Below are positions 32,341 to 39,344 of a stretch of DNA of 44,327 nucleotides, in pieces. The position numbers and the translations under genes were made by a program. The DNA comes from Streptomyces sp. NK15101 (GTDB taxonomy: Bacteria > Actinomycetota > Actinomycetes > Streptomycetales > Streptomycetaceae), in contig NZ_JAINVG010000064.1 of assembly GCF_020400725.1 (NCBI RefSeq), forward strand, positions 1-44,327, read 5' to 3'. The notes below the pieces were generated by a model. That model searched no databases, was not told where the DNA came from, and saw only the letters and a program-made list of their open reading frames with translations. Every line of letters starts with the position of its first letter. Position 1 is the first letter of the stretch.

Positions 32341-32870
32341 ACGGCGTTCCCCGAGATGCGCGCGTGGCACGGTTCGACGACGTCAGGGCGACGTTCTGGG
32401 ACGAGGGCGCCGACGCGGACCGGCCGCCGCTGACCGACGCGGTCGTACGGGACGCCGAGCAGCGGCTCGGCGTCCGTCTGCCGGTGCCGCTGCTCGACCT
32501 CCTGCGGGTCCGCGACGGCGGTGTCGTGGCGGAGTCGTGGGACGCGTACCCCACCGACGTCCCCACCTCGTGGAGCGACGACCACGTCCCGTTCGACGTG
32601 CTGATGGGCATCGACCCGGACGACGGCCTGTCGGTCCTCGACTCGGCCCACCTGATCGAGGAGTGGGGCCTGCCGTCCCCCCTCGTCCTGCTCTCCGGCG
32701 ACGGCCACACGTGGATCGCGCTCGACTACCGGACGTGCGGAGCGGACGGGGAGCCGTCCGTCACGTGGTTCGACGCCGATGCCGCGACGGAGGTGCCCCT
32801 GGCCGGGGACTTCCGGACGTTCGTGGAGGGGCTGACCTCCGCGGCGTCGTTCGACGACGGACTGGACTGA
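32337..32870 (+). CDS. SMI1/KNR4 (SUKH) family protein
   Basis: Protein of 177 aa from GTG 32337; a later GTG at ARVARFDD is possible. SUKH features are VRDAEQRLGVRLPVPLLDLL (first helix/strand unit) and the LIEEWGLPSPLVLLSGDGHT-WIALDY core with the conserved W. SUKH proteins often act as immunity proteins against polymorphic toxins, but no toxin gene is adjacent, and orphan members are common in Streptomyces. It overlaps the GNAT gene and lies 13 bp before the lipoprotein gene. Confidence 0.87.
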   Translation: MNGVPRDARVARFDDVRATFWDEGADADRPPLTDAVVRDAEQRLGVRLPVPLLDLLRVRDGGVVAESWDAYPTDVPTSWSDDHVPFDVLMGIDPDDGLSVLDSAHLIEEWGLPSPLVLLSGDGHTWIALDYRTCGADGEPSVTWFDADAATEVPLAGDFRTFVEGLTSAASFDDGLD

Positions 32871-32883
32871 GGGGGAGGCGGCC

Positions 32884-33432
32884 ATGCCGATGCGTACGAG
32901 AACCGCTCTTCTGCTCGCCGTCGTCCTGACGACCGGGGGCCTCACCGGCTGCTCGTCGCTCACGGCCGTCATGGGCCTCGGCAGCTGCGACGGGAGCGAG
33001 GAGCGGGTGGAGCGGATCCGGTCGATCGCCCTCCTCGACGCGCCGCCGGAGGGAGCCACCGAGCCCCGGGGGTACGAGGGCGTCGAGGCGAGCTGCTGGG
33101 AGGACAGCGGCGACGCCGCGATCTCCGCCGGCCACACGTACGCCTTCCCCGGCACCCCCGCCGAAGTGATCCGGCACTACCGGACGGAGGCGGCCCGGGA
33201 CGGCTGGCGCCCCGGCCCGTCCCTCCCCTCGACCCCCGAGGTGCCGATCGACCTGTGCTTCACCCGCAGCGTGGACGGCATCCCGACGATCCTGACCGTC
33301 TACTCCCTCACCCCCGGGTCCTTCGGCGCCACGGAGGAGCACCCGTTTCCCCCCGAACTCACCACCGGCTCGGGCTTCCACGTCGAGGCGATGGCGGACG
33401 CCGCGGGAGAGGCGATCGACTGCGAGAGCTGA
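32884..33432 (+). CDS. Lipoprotein of unknown function
   Basis: Protein of 182 aa. The signal peptide MPMRTRTALLLAVVLTTGGL ends in lipobox LTGC, so it should be anchored outside the membrane. The mature part has three more Cys (GLGSCDG, ASCWEDS, DLCFTRS) and a fourth at the end (IDCES), suggesting disulphides. The segment SAGHTYAFPGTPAEVIRHYR recalls small Streptomyces lipoproteins of unknown role. GGGGGAGG precedes the start. It is last in the GNAT-SUKH-lipoprotein run. Confidence 0.88.
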   Translation: MPMRTRTALLLAVVLTTGGLTGCSSLTAVMGLGSCDGSEERVERIRSIALLDAPPEGATEPRGYEGVEASCWEDSGDAAISAGHTYAFPGTPAEVIRHYRTEAARDGWRPGPSLPSTPEVPIDLCFTRSVDGIPTILTVYSLTPGSFGATEEHPFPPELTTGSGFHVEAMADAAGEAIDCES

Positions 33433-33519
33433 ACGGACTTCCGCCGGTCGGCACCGAGATCCCCTCCTTCGAGGTCTCGCCCGCCGCCCGGGGCGCCTCC
33501 GTCGAAGCGGTGCGAACGC

Positions 33520-33553
33520 CGAGGGCCTCCACCCGTCGGGGTGGAGGCCCTCG
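33520..33553. terminator. Bidirectional stem-loop terminator
   Basis: CGAGGGCCTCCACCC (33520-33534) and GGGTGGAGGCCCTCG (33539-33553) form a perfect 15-bp stem with a GTCG tetraloop. It lies between the convergent lipoprotein and FG-GAP genes and serves both. Confidence 0.85.
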
Positions 33554-33569
33554 CGGGATCACCGCGTGA

Positions 33570-34799
33570 TCAGAACGTACCGCGCAGGTCCGACCAGTCG
33601 ATCTCCCAGCTCTCCGGGGCGCCCGGGTTGAGCGCGCCCGTGCCCTTGCCGCTGTAGCGGACCAGGCAGCCCACTCCACGGCAGCCCTCGCCGACGTAGG
33701 CGCTGGTGGTGACGGTGGCCAGGTCGTTGAGGCCGTCCCCGCCGAAGTCGCCGACCGCGAGGAACGAGGCCATGACGTTCCAGCCGCCGGAGCCGATCAG
33801 GACGCGCGAGCCGAAGGCGCCGGTGCCGGTGCCCGGGTAGAACCAGAGCTTGCCGGTGGAGGCCTCGCGGGCGATCAGGTCGGCCTTGCCGTTGCCGTTC
33901 ATGTCACCCGGCGCGACCAGCGCGTTCATGGCGTTCCAGCCGCCGCTGCCGACGAGCCTGCGCGCGGCCAGGGTGCCGGTGGAGGTGCCGGGGTAGGCCC
34001 AGAGCTTGCCCGTGGACGGCTCGACGGCGAGCAGATCGGAACGGCCGTCGCCGGTCAGGTCACCGTACGCGGTGATCCTGCTCATGCCGTTCCAGCCGCC
34101 CGAGCCGATCAGCTTGCGGGTGCCGAGGGATCCCGTGCCGGTGCCCGGGTAGAGCCACAGCCTGCCCGTGGCCGACTCGCGGGCGATGACGTCCTCCCGG
34201 CCGTCGCCGGTGAAGTCGCCGTGCCGGGTGAGGGCGTTCATGGCGCCCCAGCCGCCGGAGCCGACGAGCCTGCCCGTGCCGTCGCCGGGCAGGAACCACA
34301 GGCGGCCCGCCTCGTCCCGGGCCAGGACGTCCGACCTCCTGTCGGCGTTCAGGTCGCCGAAGCCCGCCGCCTTGGGGGCGGTTGCCGCCTGCCACTTCGG
34401 ATAGGCGGTCCCGACGCACTCGCGCTCGGTGGGCACGAGCTTCACCGAGCTGACGGTGCTCCCCGGGTAGCCCCACTCCGTGCCCGCCGGGTCCGGACGC
34501 CAGATGTCGGTGCCGCCGTCGACGTCGTAGTTCGGCTCGTCGTACAGGCAGGCGTACTTGTTCGTGTGGTTGACGATCGAGCGGAACGCGTTGTCCCACG
34601 TCCCGAGCGTCGCCCGGTTCACGTTCGTCTTGTACATCGTGCCGGTGCCGTCGTCGGACTTCCAGGCACAGAAGTAGCCGGACGGGCAGTCGCTGATCGC
34701 GGCCTGCGCCGGCGCCGCGCCCGCGCCGAAGAGGCCGAGCGAGGTGAGCCCCAGCGTCGTGACCACCGTGGCCACGCGCCGCAGCATGGAATCGCGCAT
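33570..34799 (-). CDS. Secreted FG-GAP/VCBS repeat protein with peptidase-inhibitor I36-like N-domain
   Basis: Protein of 409 aa. A Sec signal peptide (VATVVTTLGLTSLGLFGAGA, cleavage near AQA) is followed by CPSGYFCAWKSDDGTG and VNHTNKYACLYDEPNYDV, typical of the I36 inhibitor-like domain found in many secreted Streptomyces proteins. The rest is about five FG-GAP-type repeats of about 54 aa, each with a D-x-(N/T)-x-D-G-x-x-D Ca-binding loop (GDFTGDGREDVIARE, GDLTGDGRSDLLAVE, GDMNGNGKADLIARE) and the phrase LIGSGGWN. It is probably a beta-propeller. GGAGGGAA precedes ATG 34799. Confidence 0.92.
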   Translation of the reverse strand: MRDSMLRRVATVVTTLGLTSLGLFGAGAAPAQAAISDCPSGYFCAWKSDDGTGTMYKTNVNRATLGTWDNAFRSIVNHTNKYACLYDEPNYDVDGGTDIWRPDPAGTEWGYPGSTVSSVKLVPTERECVGTAYPKWQAATAPKAAGFGDLNADRRSDVLARDEAGRLWFLPGDGTGRLVGSGGWGAMNALTRHGDFTGDGREDVIARESATGRLWLYPGTGTGSLGTRKLIGSGGWNGMSRITAYGDLTGDGRSDLLAVEPSTGKLWAYPGTSTGTLAARRLVGSGGWNAMNALVAPGDMNGNGKADLIAREASTGKLWFYPGTGTGAFGSRVLIGSGGWNVMASFLAVGDFGGDGLNDLATVTTSAYVGEGCRGVGCLVRYSGKGTGALNPGAPESWEIDWSDLRGTF

Positions 34800-34883
34800 C
34801 GAGTTCCCTCCAACCGGCGCGGAGACGTGCTGCTCGACGCGCCGTGGGAGGGACCGTACCGCGCGCCGCTCCGGCCGTCGCCG

Positions 34884-35912
34884 TCAGGGGGTCAGCACTC
34901 CGTTCAGGAAGGGCTCCACGGCCTCGCTCCAGGCCTCCGGGTGGGTGTAGTGCAGGAGGTGGCCCGCGTCGGGGATCTCCGCGTACGCACCGTGGGGCAG
35001 GACCCGGACCATCTCCTGGGCCTCCGCGCGGCCCAGCTCGCCGTCCAGGCCGCGGACGACGAGGGTGGGGCAGCGGACCTGGGCGAGGGAGTCCCAGTGG
35101 GCGTCGTGCACCCAGGTCTCGCGGGAGGTCAGCATCTGCTCCGGGTCGAAGACCGGGCGCCAGCCGTCGGGGTGCTCGGCCATCACCTCGGCGAAGAAGG
35201 CGCCCCGCGCCGGGTTCGCGGTCTCCACCCAGGGGTCCTCGTCGCCGAACCAGCGGTGGACGGCCTCCAGGGACGGGAAGGGCGCGGGCCAGCCGCGGAA
35301 CCAGTCCTGCCAGGCGCGCTGCGAGGCCGCGCCGAGGGCCGAGGCCCGCATGTCGCAGATGACGAGCGCACGGACGAGGTCGGGGCGCTCGGCGGCCAGC
35401 TGCCAGGCGGTCAGGGCGCCCATGGAGTGGCCGACGAGGGTGACCGGGCCGAGGCCGAGCTGCTCGACGACGGCGGCGGCGTCCGCCACGTACGCCTCGC
35501 GCGTGAAGGGGCCGTCGGCGGGCTTCTCGCTCGCGCCGTGGCCGCGCTGGTCGAGGGCGACGATCCGGTGGCCGCCGGTGAGGTGGCGGACGGCGGGGGC
35601 CCAGTGGCCGGCGTGGCCCATCAGGCCGTGGAGGAGTAACACGCCCGGAGCGGGAACCCGCGGTGCCTGCGGCCCCGGTGCCGTCGGGGTCTGCGGGGCG
35701 CGTGCGGGGCGGGGGACGGGACGGCCGCCGGGGCGCGCGGCGGTGTCCGGCCCGGGCTGCGGGACGATCCCGCGGCCGCCGGTCCCGGTCGTGTGGGCCG
35801 GGGCCGTACGGACCGGGGTCATGTGGGCCGGGGCCGTACGGACCGGGGCCGTGTGGTCCCAGGCCGCCAGCCGGACGCCGTCGGCCCCGGTGACGTCGAG
35901 TCGTCGCGCCAT
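34884..35912 (-). CDS. Alpha/beta hydrolase with tandem-repeat-coded linker
   Basis: Protein of 342 aa. The hydrolase core starts at about residue 90: VLLLHGLMGHAGHWAPAVRH (oxyanion region), nucleophile GHSMGA, and catalytic His in DAGHLLHYTHPE. Between the first strand (VRLAAWDH) and the core lies an unusual linker of about 65 residues rich in Thr, Ala and Pro, partly coded by a 30-bp tandem repeat (35791-35850 plus a partial unit) giving TAPVRTAPAH-type decapeptides. The substrate is unknown. GAGGGGGTG precedes ATG 35912. An SOS-box-like palindrome lies 42 bp upstream. Confidence 0.88.
   Translation of the reverse strand: MARRLDVTGADGVRLAAWDHTAPVRTAPAHMTPVRTAPAHTTGTGGRGIVPQPGPDTAARPGGRPVPRPARAPQTPTAPGPQAPRVPAPGVLLLHGLMGHAGHWAPAVRHLTGGHRIVALDQRGHGASEKPADGPFTREAYVADAAAVVEQLGLGPVTLVGHSMGALTAWQLAAERPDLVRALVICDMRASALGAASQRAWQDWFRGWPAPFPSLEAVHRWFGDEDPWVETANPARGAFFAEVMAEHPDGWRPVFDPEQMLTSRETWVHDAHWDSLAQVRCPTLVVRGLDGELGRAEAQEMVRVLPHGAYAEIPDAGHLLHYTHPEAWSEAVEPFLNGVLTP
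35791..35860. repeat. 30-bp tandem direct repeat inside the alpha/beta hydrolase gene
   Basis: Two units (35791-35820 and 35821-35850) differ by only three bases, and a third partial unit follows. The unit length keeps the frame, so copy-number change would lengthen or shorten the linker by 10 residues. Confidence 0.8.
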
Positions 35913-35954
35913 GGATCCGGCACCCCCTCTTTTCCGTCGAACCTCGCCAGACTA

Positions 35955-35970
35955 TCGAACTCGCATTCGA
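35955..35970. promoter_or_regulatory. LexA/SOS-box-like palindrome
   Basis: TCGAACTCGCATTCGA differs at one arm position from the actinobacterial SOS consensus TCGAAC-N4-GTTCGA. On the minus strand it lies immediately upstream of TAGTCT, a plausible -10 for the hydrolase gene. LexA control is inference. Confidence 0.4.
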
Positions 35971-36050
35971 AAATGCGCTCCTGCCACACAACACCCCTCG
36001 TTCGAGTGACAGGCCTCAAGGATTGACGCGCTCTGCCGAGGGGAGATCTT

Positions 36051-36166
36051 GAGCGGGAGGCGGACCGCTCGGGGAAAAACGGTCCGAGGGGAATGACCTT
36101 GAGAGCTCGGGGCTCCAGGTCAGCACAGGGGAGGACAGGCCCCGGCGCCGGAAGGCGCCGGGGCCC
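36051..36166 (+). ncRNA. Candidate structured RNA ending in a strong terminator
   Basis: Three successive stems are visible: GAGCGG/CCGCTC (36051-36056, 36065-36070), which competes with CGGACCG/CGGTCCG across 36061-36086; TGACCT-t-GAG/CTC-c-AGGTCA (36094-36122); and a perfect 12-bp stem GGCCCCGGCGCC/GGCGCCGGGGCC (36138-36165) with a GGAA loop. A possible -35 TTGACG is at 36023. No ORF fits. It lies in the 503-bp gap between the hydrolase and the membrane protein genes. No known RNA family is recognised. Confidence 0.35.
36138..36165 (+). terminator. Strong GC stem-loop with GGAA tetraloop
   Basis: A 12-bp perfect stem, followed by CTCT. It ends the candidate RNA, or could attenuate read-through toward the gene at 36416. 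Confidence 0.65.
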
Positions 36167-36325
36167 TCTGTCGTCCGCAGCCCTCATGGCCCACCCCCGC
36201 ACCCGCTCATCGCCCGGCTCGTACCAGCGTGGCACGACGAGGGCGCGGGCGTGGCGATTCCGGCGTAAAACGGGGCGCGCGCGGGGGTTCTCGGGGCGGG
36301 ACCGCCCAACCCGCCCCAGGTCGAA

Positions 36326-36391
36326 GCCTCTTCGTGACCCGAAGCCGTACAAGCCGATGCCTCTTCGTGACCCGGAGCCGTACAACCGGAT
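36326..36391. repeat. 33-bp tandem direct repeat, two copies, in an intergenic leader
   Basis: Units 36326-36358 and 36359-36391 (each beginning GCCTCTTCGTGACCC) differ at about three positions. They end 24 bp before the start of the membrane protein gene, so they lie in its promoter or leader. Nothing else clear is seen between 36167 and 36325. Confidence 0.75.
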
Positions 36392-36415
36392 GGGGCCCGT
36401 ACGGGTCAACGAAGC

Positions 36416-37183
36416 GTGCTGTCACCCCAGATCCTCACCAAGGGCACCGACACGGCCGCCCTCGAAGCCGACCGGCTCGTCGTCACGACGGCCGCCACGC
36501 GCAAGGAGATCCCGCTCGCCGTCGTCCAGGAGGTCCGGCGGGACTCCGAGACGTCCCTCACGATCGTCCTGACCGACGGCGTCACGCACTCGGTCACGGG
36601 TGGCAACCCGACCGCGACCGCACTGTTCCACACGGCCCTGGACGCCGCCCTCCCCGAGGAGAGGGACCCCGCCGGCAGCTCCCTCGTCACCGTCGAGGAC
36701 GACCCGGGGGCGGTCCCCTGGCCGAAGGTGTTCGCCTGGGGCGCGGCCTTCGTCGCCGCCTACGCCGGCTACGTCTGGTGGACCGCCGTCGCCCACGGCG
36801 GCGCGATGGCCGTCATCGCCTTCTTCGCCGCGTTCGGGACGCTCGTCGGCCTGCTCGGCGTCTTCGGCGTCGTCAGCAACCTCCGCGACCGGTGGATCCT
36901 CCGCCGGCGCGGCGTCACCGTCCGGGCCGCCGCGGACCACTACCCGAACGGCAAGCGGTCGCACTACTACAAGTTCACCGACACCCACGGCAACGAGTAC
37001 CTCCAGCGCGCCTCCAGCAACTCCACCCCCTACATCCACGTCGTCTACGACCCGCAGGGACCCGGTCGCCGCGTCCAGGGGAAGTGGCTCCCCATCCTGA
37101 TCTCGCAGTACGTCTTCGGCTCGCTCGCCGCCCTCGGCGTGCTCGCGCTCGGCCTGTGGGGAGTGCTCGCCCCGTACGTCTGA
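36416..37183 (+). CDS. Membrane protein of unknown function (DUF3592-like)
   Basis: Protein of 255 aa. The N-terminal 80 residues look like a PH-like or YcxB-like soluble domain (LEADRLVVTTAATRKEIPLA, then VVQEVRRDSETSLTIVLTDG). Two TM segments (FAWGAAFVAAYAGYVWWTAV, VIAFFAAFGTLVGLLGVFGV) are followed by an exposed domain (YYKFTDTHGNEYLQRASSNS) and a last TM helix (VFGSLAALGVLALGLWGVLA). GTG 36416 lacks a clear ribosome site; the 33-bp repeats lie just before it. A perfect bidirectional terminator follows. Confidence 0.78.
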   Translation: MLSPQILTKGTDTAALEADRLVVTTAATRKEIPLAVVQEVRRDSETSLTIVLTDGVTHSVTGGNPTATALFHTALDAALPEERDPAGSSLVTVEDDPGAVPWPKVFAWGAAFVAAYAGYVWWTAVAHGGAMAVIAFFAAFGTLVGLLGVFGVVSNLRDRWILRRRGVTVRAAADHYPNGKRSHYYKFTDTHGNEYLQRASSNSTPYIHVVYDPQGPGRRVQGKWLPILISQYVFGSLAALGVLALGLWGVLAPYV

Positions 37184-37201
37184 CGGCGGCGAGACGCGAA
37201 G

Positions 37202-37227
37202 GAGGGGCGCCCGCAGGGGCGCCCCTC
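37202..37227. terminator. Bidirectional stem-loop terminator
   Basis: GAGGGGCGCCC (37202-37212) and GGGCGCCCCTC (37217-37227) form a perfect 11-bp stem with a GCAG loop between the convergent membrane protein and dmdR1 genes. Confidence 0.8.
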
Positions 37228-37246
37228 GATCACGTACCGGAAGACG

Positions 37247-37936
37247 TCAGCGCTTCGCGACGAACACGTGCGCCGCGATCTCCGCGTCCAGCTCCGCCGC
37301 CTCGCCGCTGCTGCCCACCAGGACGCCGCCCGGCGACTCCGACACCGACACCACCGAGCCGGGCTGCACGCCCGCCCTCCGCAGCGTGTACATCAGCTGG
37401 GCGTCCGTCTGGATCGGCTCGCCGATCCGGCGGACGATCACCGTCTTGCCGTTGCTCGCGTCCAGGTCGGCGAGCGACACCATCGAGTCGTCGAGGAAGG
37501 CCTCGGGCTCCGCCTTCTCGCCCAGCTCGTCCAGGCCCGGGATCGGGTTCCCGTACGGCGACTCCGTCGGGTGGCGCAGCAGCTCCAGGACCCGCCGCTC
37601 CACGGCCTCGCTCATCACGTGCTCCCAGCGGCAGGCCTCGGCGTGGACCTGCTCCCACTCCAGGCCGATCACGTCCACGAGCAGGCACTCGGCCAGGCGG
37701 TGCTTGCGCATCACCCGGGTGGCGAGGCGCCGCCCCTCGTCCGTGAGCTCCAGATGGCGGTCACTCGCCACGGCCACCAGGCCGTCGCGCTCCATCCTGG
37801 CCACCGTCTGGCTCACCGTCGGGCCGCTCTGGTCGAGCCGCTCGGCGATCCGGGCGCGCATCGGGACCACGCCCTCTTCCTCGAGCTCGAGGATGGTGCG
37901 GAGATACATCTCCGTTGTGTCGATCAGTCCGGACAT
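37247..37936 (-). CDS. dmdR1: Iron-dependent DtxR-family repressor DmdR1
   Basis: Protein of 229 aa with the full DtxR/IdeR layout. The winged HTH (ARIAERLDQSGPTVSQTVAR) is followed by the dimerisation/metal domain. Metal residues correspond exactly to DtxR numbering: M10, H79 and E83 (RKHRLAE), H98, C102, E105 and H106 (QVHAEACRWEHV). A C-terminal SH3-like domain ends at FVAKR. ATG 37936 is chosen for GAGGGG and because the family N-terminus MSGLIDTTEMYLRTI starts there. In S. coelicolor dmdR1 represses siderophore genes; its neighbour there is also a SIS protein. Long open frames lie antisense to it (see findings). Confidence 0.95.
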   Translation of the reverse strand: MSGLIDTTEMYLRTILELEEEGVVPMRARIAERLDQSGPTVSQTVARMERDGLVAVASDRHLELTDEGRRLATRVMRKHRLAECLLVDVIGLEWEQVHAEACRWEHVMSEAVERRVLELLRHPTESPYGNPIPGLDELGEKAEPEAFLDDSMVSLADLDASNGKTVIVRRIGEPIQTDAQLMYTLRRAGVQPGSVVSVSESPGGVLVGSSGEAAELDAEIAAHVFVAKR

Positions 37937-38022
37937 ACATGCCCCTCGATGAGTCGTGCGCTGGCCCTGCCGCAATTGTTGCGCATCGAGCCGACAACCG
38001 GGTCGCACCGGGTGGGGCGGTA

Positions 38023-38046
38023 TTGACAGAGCAATGGTCCAGACCG
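38023..38046 (+). promoter_or_regulatory. TTGACA -35 box with adjacent dre-like DasR site (SIS gene promoter)
   Basis: TTGACA (38023-38028) is followed in the spacer by TGGTCCAGACCG (38035-38046), containing the palindrome GGTCCAGACC of the DasR element. A bound DasR dimer would block the promoter. The -10 is not obvious. DasR control of aminosugar genes is established in S. coelicolor; its action here is inference. Confidence 0.55.
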
Positions 38047-38097
38047 CACCGTGATCCGCGACCTCGGCGAGAGCCACGACGAGAAGGAGCCGCCGCG

Positions 38098-38853
38098 ATG
38101 GGCGAGAGCAAGCTGGCCGGACAGTTCTTCGACGCCGCGATCGGCCTGCTCAAGGAGGTGCGCGACGGGGACTCCGCCGAGATCGCCGCCGCCGGAGCCG
38201 CGATCGCCGCGGCCGTCGCGAACGGCAACCGGCTCTTCGCCTTCGGCGCCGGGCACTCCTCGCTCGCCGCGCAGGACGTCGTCTACCGGGCCGGCGGCCT
38301 CGCCCTGATGAACCTGCTCGCCGTCCCCGGCGCCGTCGGCGTCGACGTCATGCCCGCCACCCTCGGCTCCGCCCTGGAGCGCGTCGACGGCCTCGCCGGA
38401 GCGGTCCTCGACTCGTCCCCCGCCAAGGCCGGCGACGTCCTGATCGTCATCTCCCTCTCCGGGCGCAACGCACTGCCCGTCGAGATGGCCATGAACGCCC
38501 GCGCGCTCGGCCTCACCGTCATCGGCGTCACCTCCGTGGCGTACGCGACGGAGACGAAGTCACGGCACGTGTCGGGGACGTACCTCAAGGACCACTGCGA
38601 CATCGTCCTCGACTCGAAGATCGCCATCGGGGACGCGGAGCTCACCCACGAGGGCATCGAGGCACCCTTCGCGCCCGCCTCCACCGTCGTCACCTGCGCC
38701 CTCATGCAGGCCACGATGGCCGCCGCCGCCGAGGAGCTCGTCCGCCTCGGCATCGAGCCGCCGCTGCTGCGCTCCGGCAACGTCGACGGCGGGCACGAGT
38801 GGAACGGGCGCGTCATGGACGAGTACGGGGACCGGATCTTCTACCGGCGCTAG
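38098..38853 (+). CDS. SIS-domain phosphosugar protein (NagS-like, GlcNAc-6-phosphate related)
   Basis: Protein of 251 aa. SIS-domain motifs include LFAFGAGHSSLAAQDVVYRA (phosphate/sugar loop), VLIVISLSGRNALPVEMAMN (Ser-rich phosphate site) and VIGVTSVAYATETKSRHVSG. ATG 38098 is preceded by GAAGGAG. It is divergent from dmdR1, as in S. coelicolor, where I recall (unchecked) the orthologue SCO4393 being called NagS and tied to GlcNAc-6-P metabolism and aminosugar toxicity. The dre-like site in its promoter fits that. The 3' end is overlapped by an antisense open frame. Confidence 0.92.
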   Translation: MGESKLAGQFFDAAIGLLKEVRDGDSAEIAAAGAAIAAAVANGNRLFAFGAGHSSLAAQDVVYRAGGLALMNLLAVPGAVGVDVMPATLGSALERVDGLAGAVLDSSPAKAGDVLIVISLSGRNALPVEMAMNARALGLTVIGVTSVAYATETKSRHVSGTYLKDHCDIVLDSKIAIGDAELTHEGIEAPFAPASTVVTCALMQATMAAAAEELVRLGIEPPLLRSGNVDGGHEWNGRVMDEYGDRIFYRR

Positions 38854-39243
38854 AACCCGTCTTCCGGATCGGGCCGGATCAGGGAGCGGGGCCCGGCACG
38901 ATCCGAACGACACCCCCTGGACCTTGGTGCGCGGGGCCCGTCCGCGCCGCGGGCTCCGCCGGCTCGACGCGATCAGGGCGATGCCCATGAGCTCCAGGAA
39001 GTTCCCGACGAACGCGAGCCACGGGTCACGCGACACGACATCGCTCGGGAGGCTGAAGTAGGTGGCCGCCGAGATGAGCAGACCCAGGCCCGCCAGCGCG
39101 ATGCCGACGCCGTAGACCCGGGGCTGCAGGACGCCGCTCCGGCGTGCCGGAACCATCATCCATCCCGTACGGAACGCGACCACGCCCATCGCGATCGCCG
39201 CCACGCCGAACGGCACGGTCGCACCCAGAATCCACCCCACCAT
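38560..39243 (-). CDS. Small membrane protein with unusually long antisense-overlapping C-terminus
   Basis: ATG 39243 starts a 3-TM region: VGWILGATVPFGVAAIAMGV, VYGVGIALAGLGLLISAATY and WLAFVGNFLELMGIALIASS. Residues beyond about 105 are Arg/Pro- then Gly/Asp/Val-rich, with no stop until 38560, so the last 294 bp run antisense to the SIS gene. The natural product may be only the first 100-110 residues plus a tail, with the stop lost by mutation or a frameshift. No family is recognised. The N-terminal membrane part is well supported; the end is not. Confidence 0.55.
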   Translation of the reverse strand: MVGWILGATVPFGVAAIAMGVVAFRTGWMMVPARRSGVLQPRVYGVGIALAGLGLLISAATYFSLPSDVVSRDPWLAFVGNFLELMGIALIASSRRSPRRGRAPRTKVQGVSFGSCRAPLPDPARSGRRVLAPVEDPVPVLVHDAPVPLVPAVDVAGAQQRRLDAEADELLGGGGHRGLHEGAGDDGGGGREGCLDALVGELRVPDGDLRVEDDVAVVLEVRPRHVP

Positions 39244-39344
39244 GACGGCCCCCACAGAGTTCCGGACGTGGGCACATCGTCGTCCCGCCGCACCGGGACC
39301 GTCCATACCGGACCCCGGCAGCGTCCGGCCCCCCTCGTTGCCGG

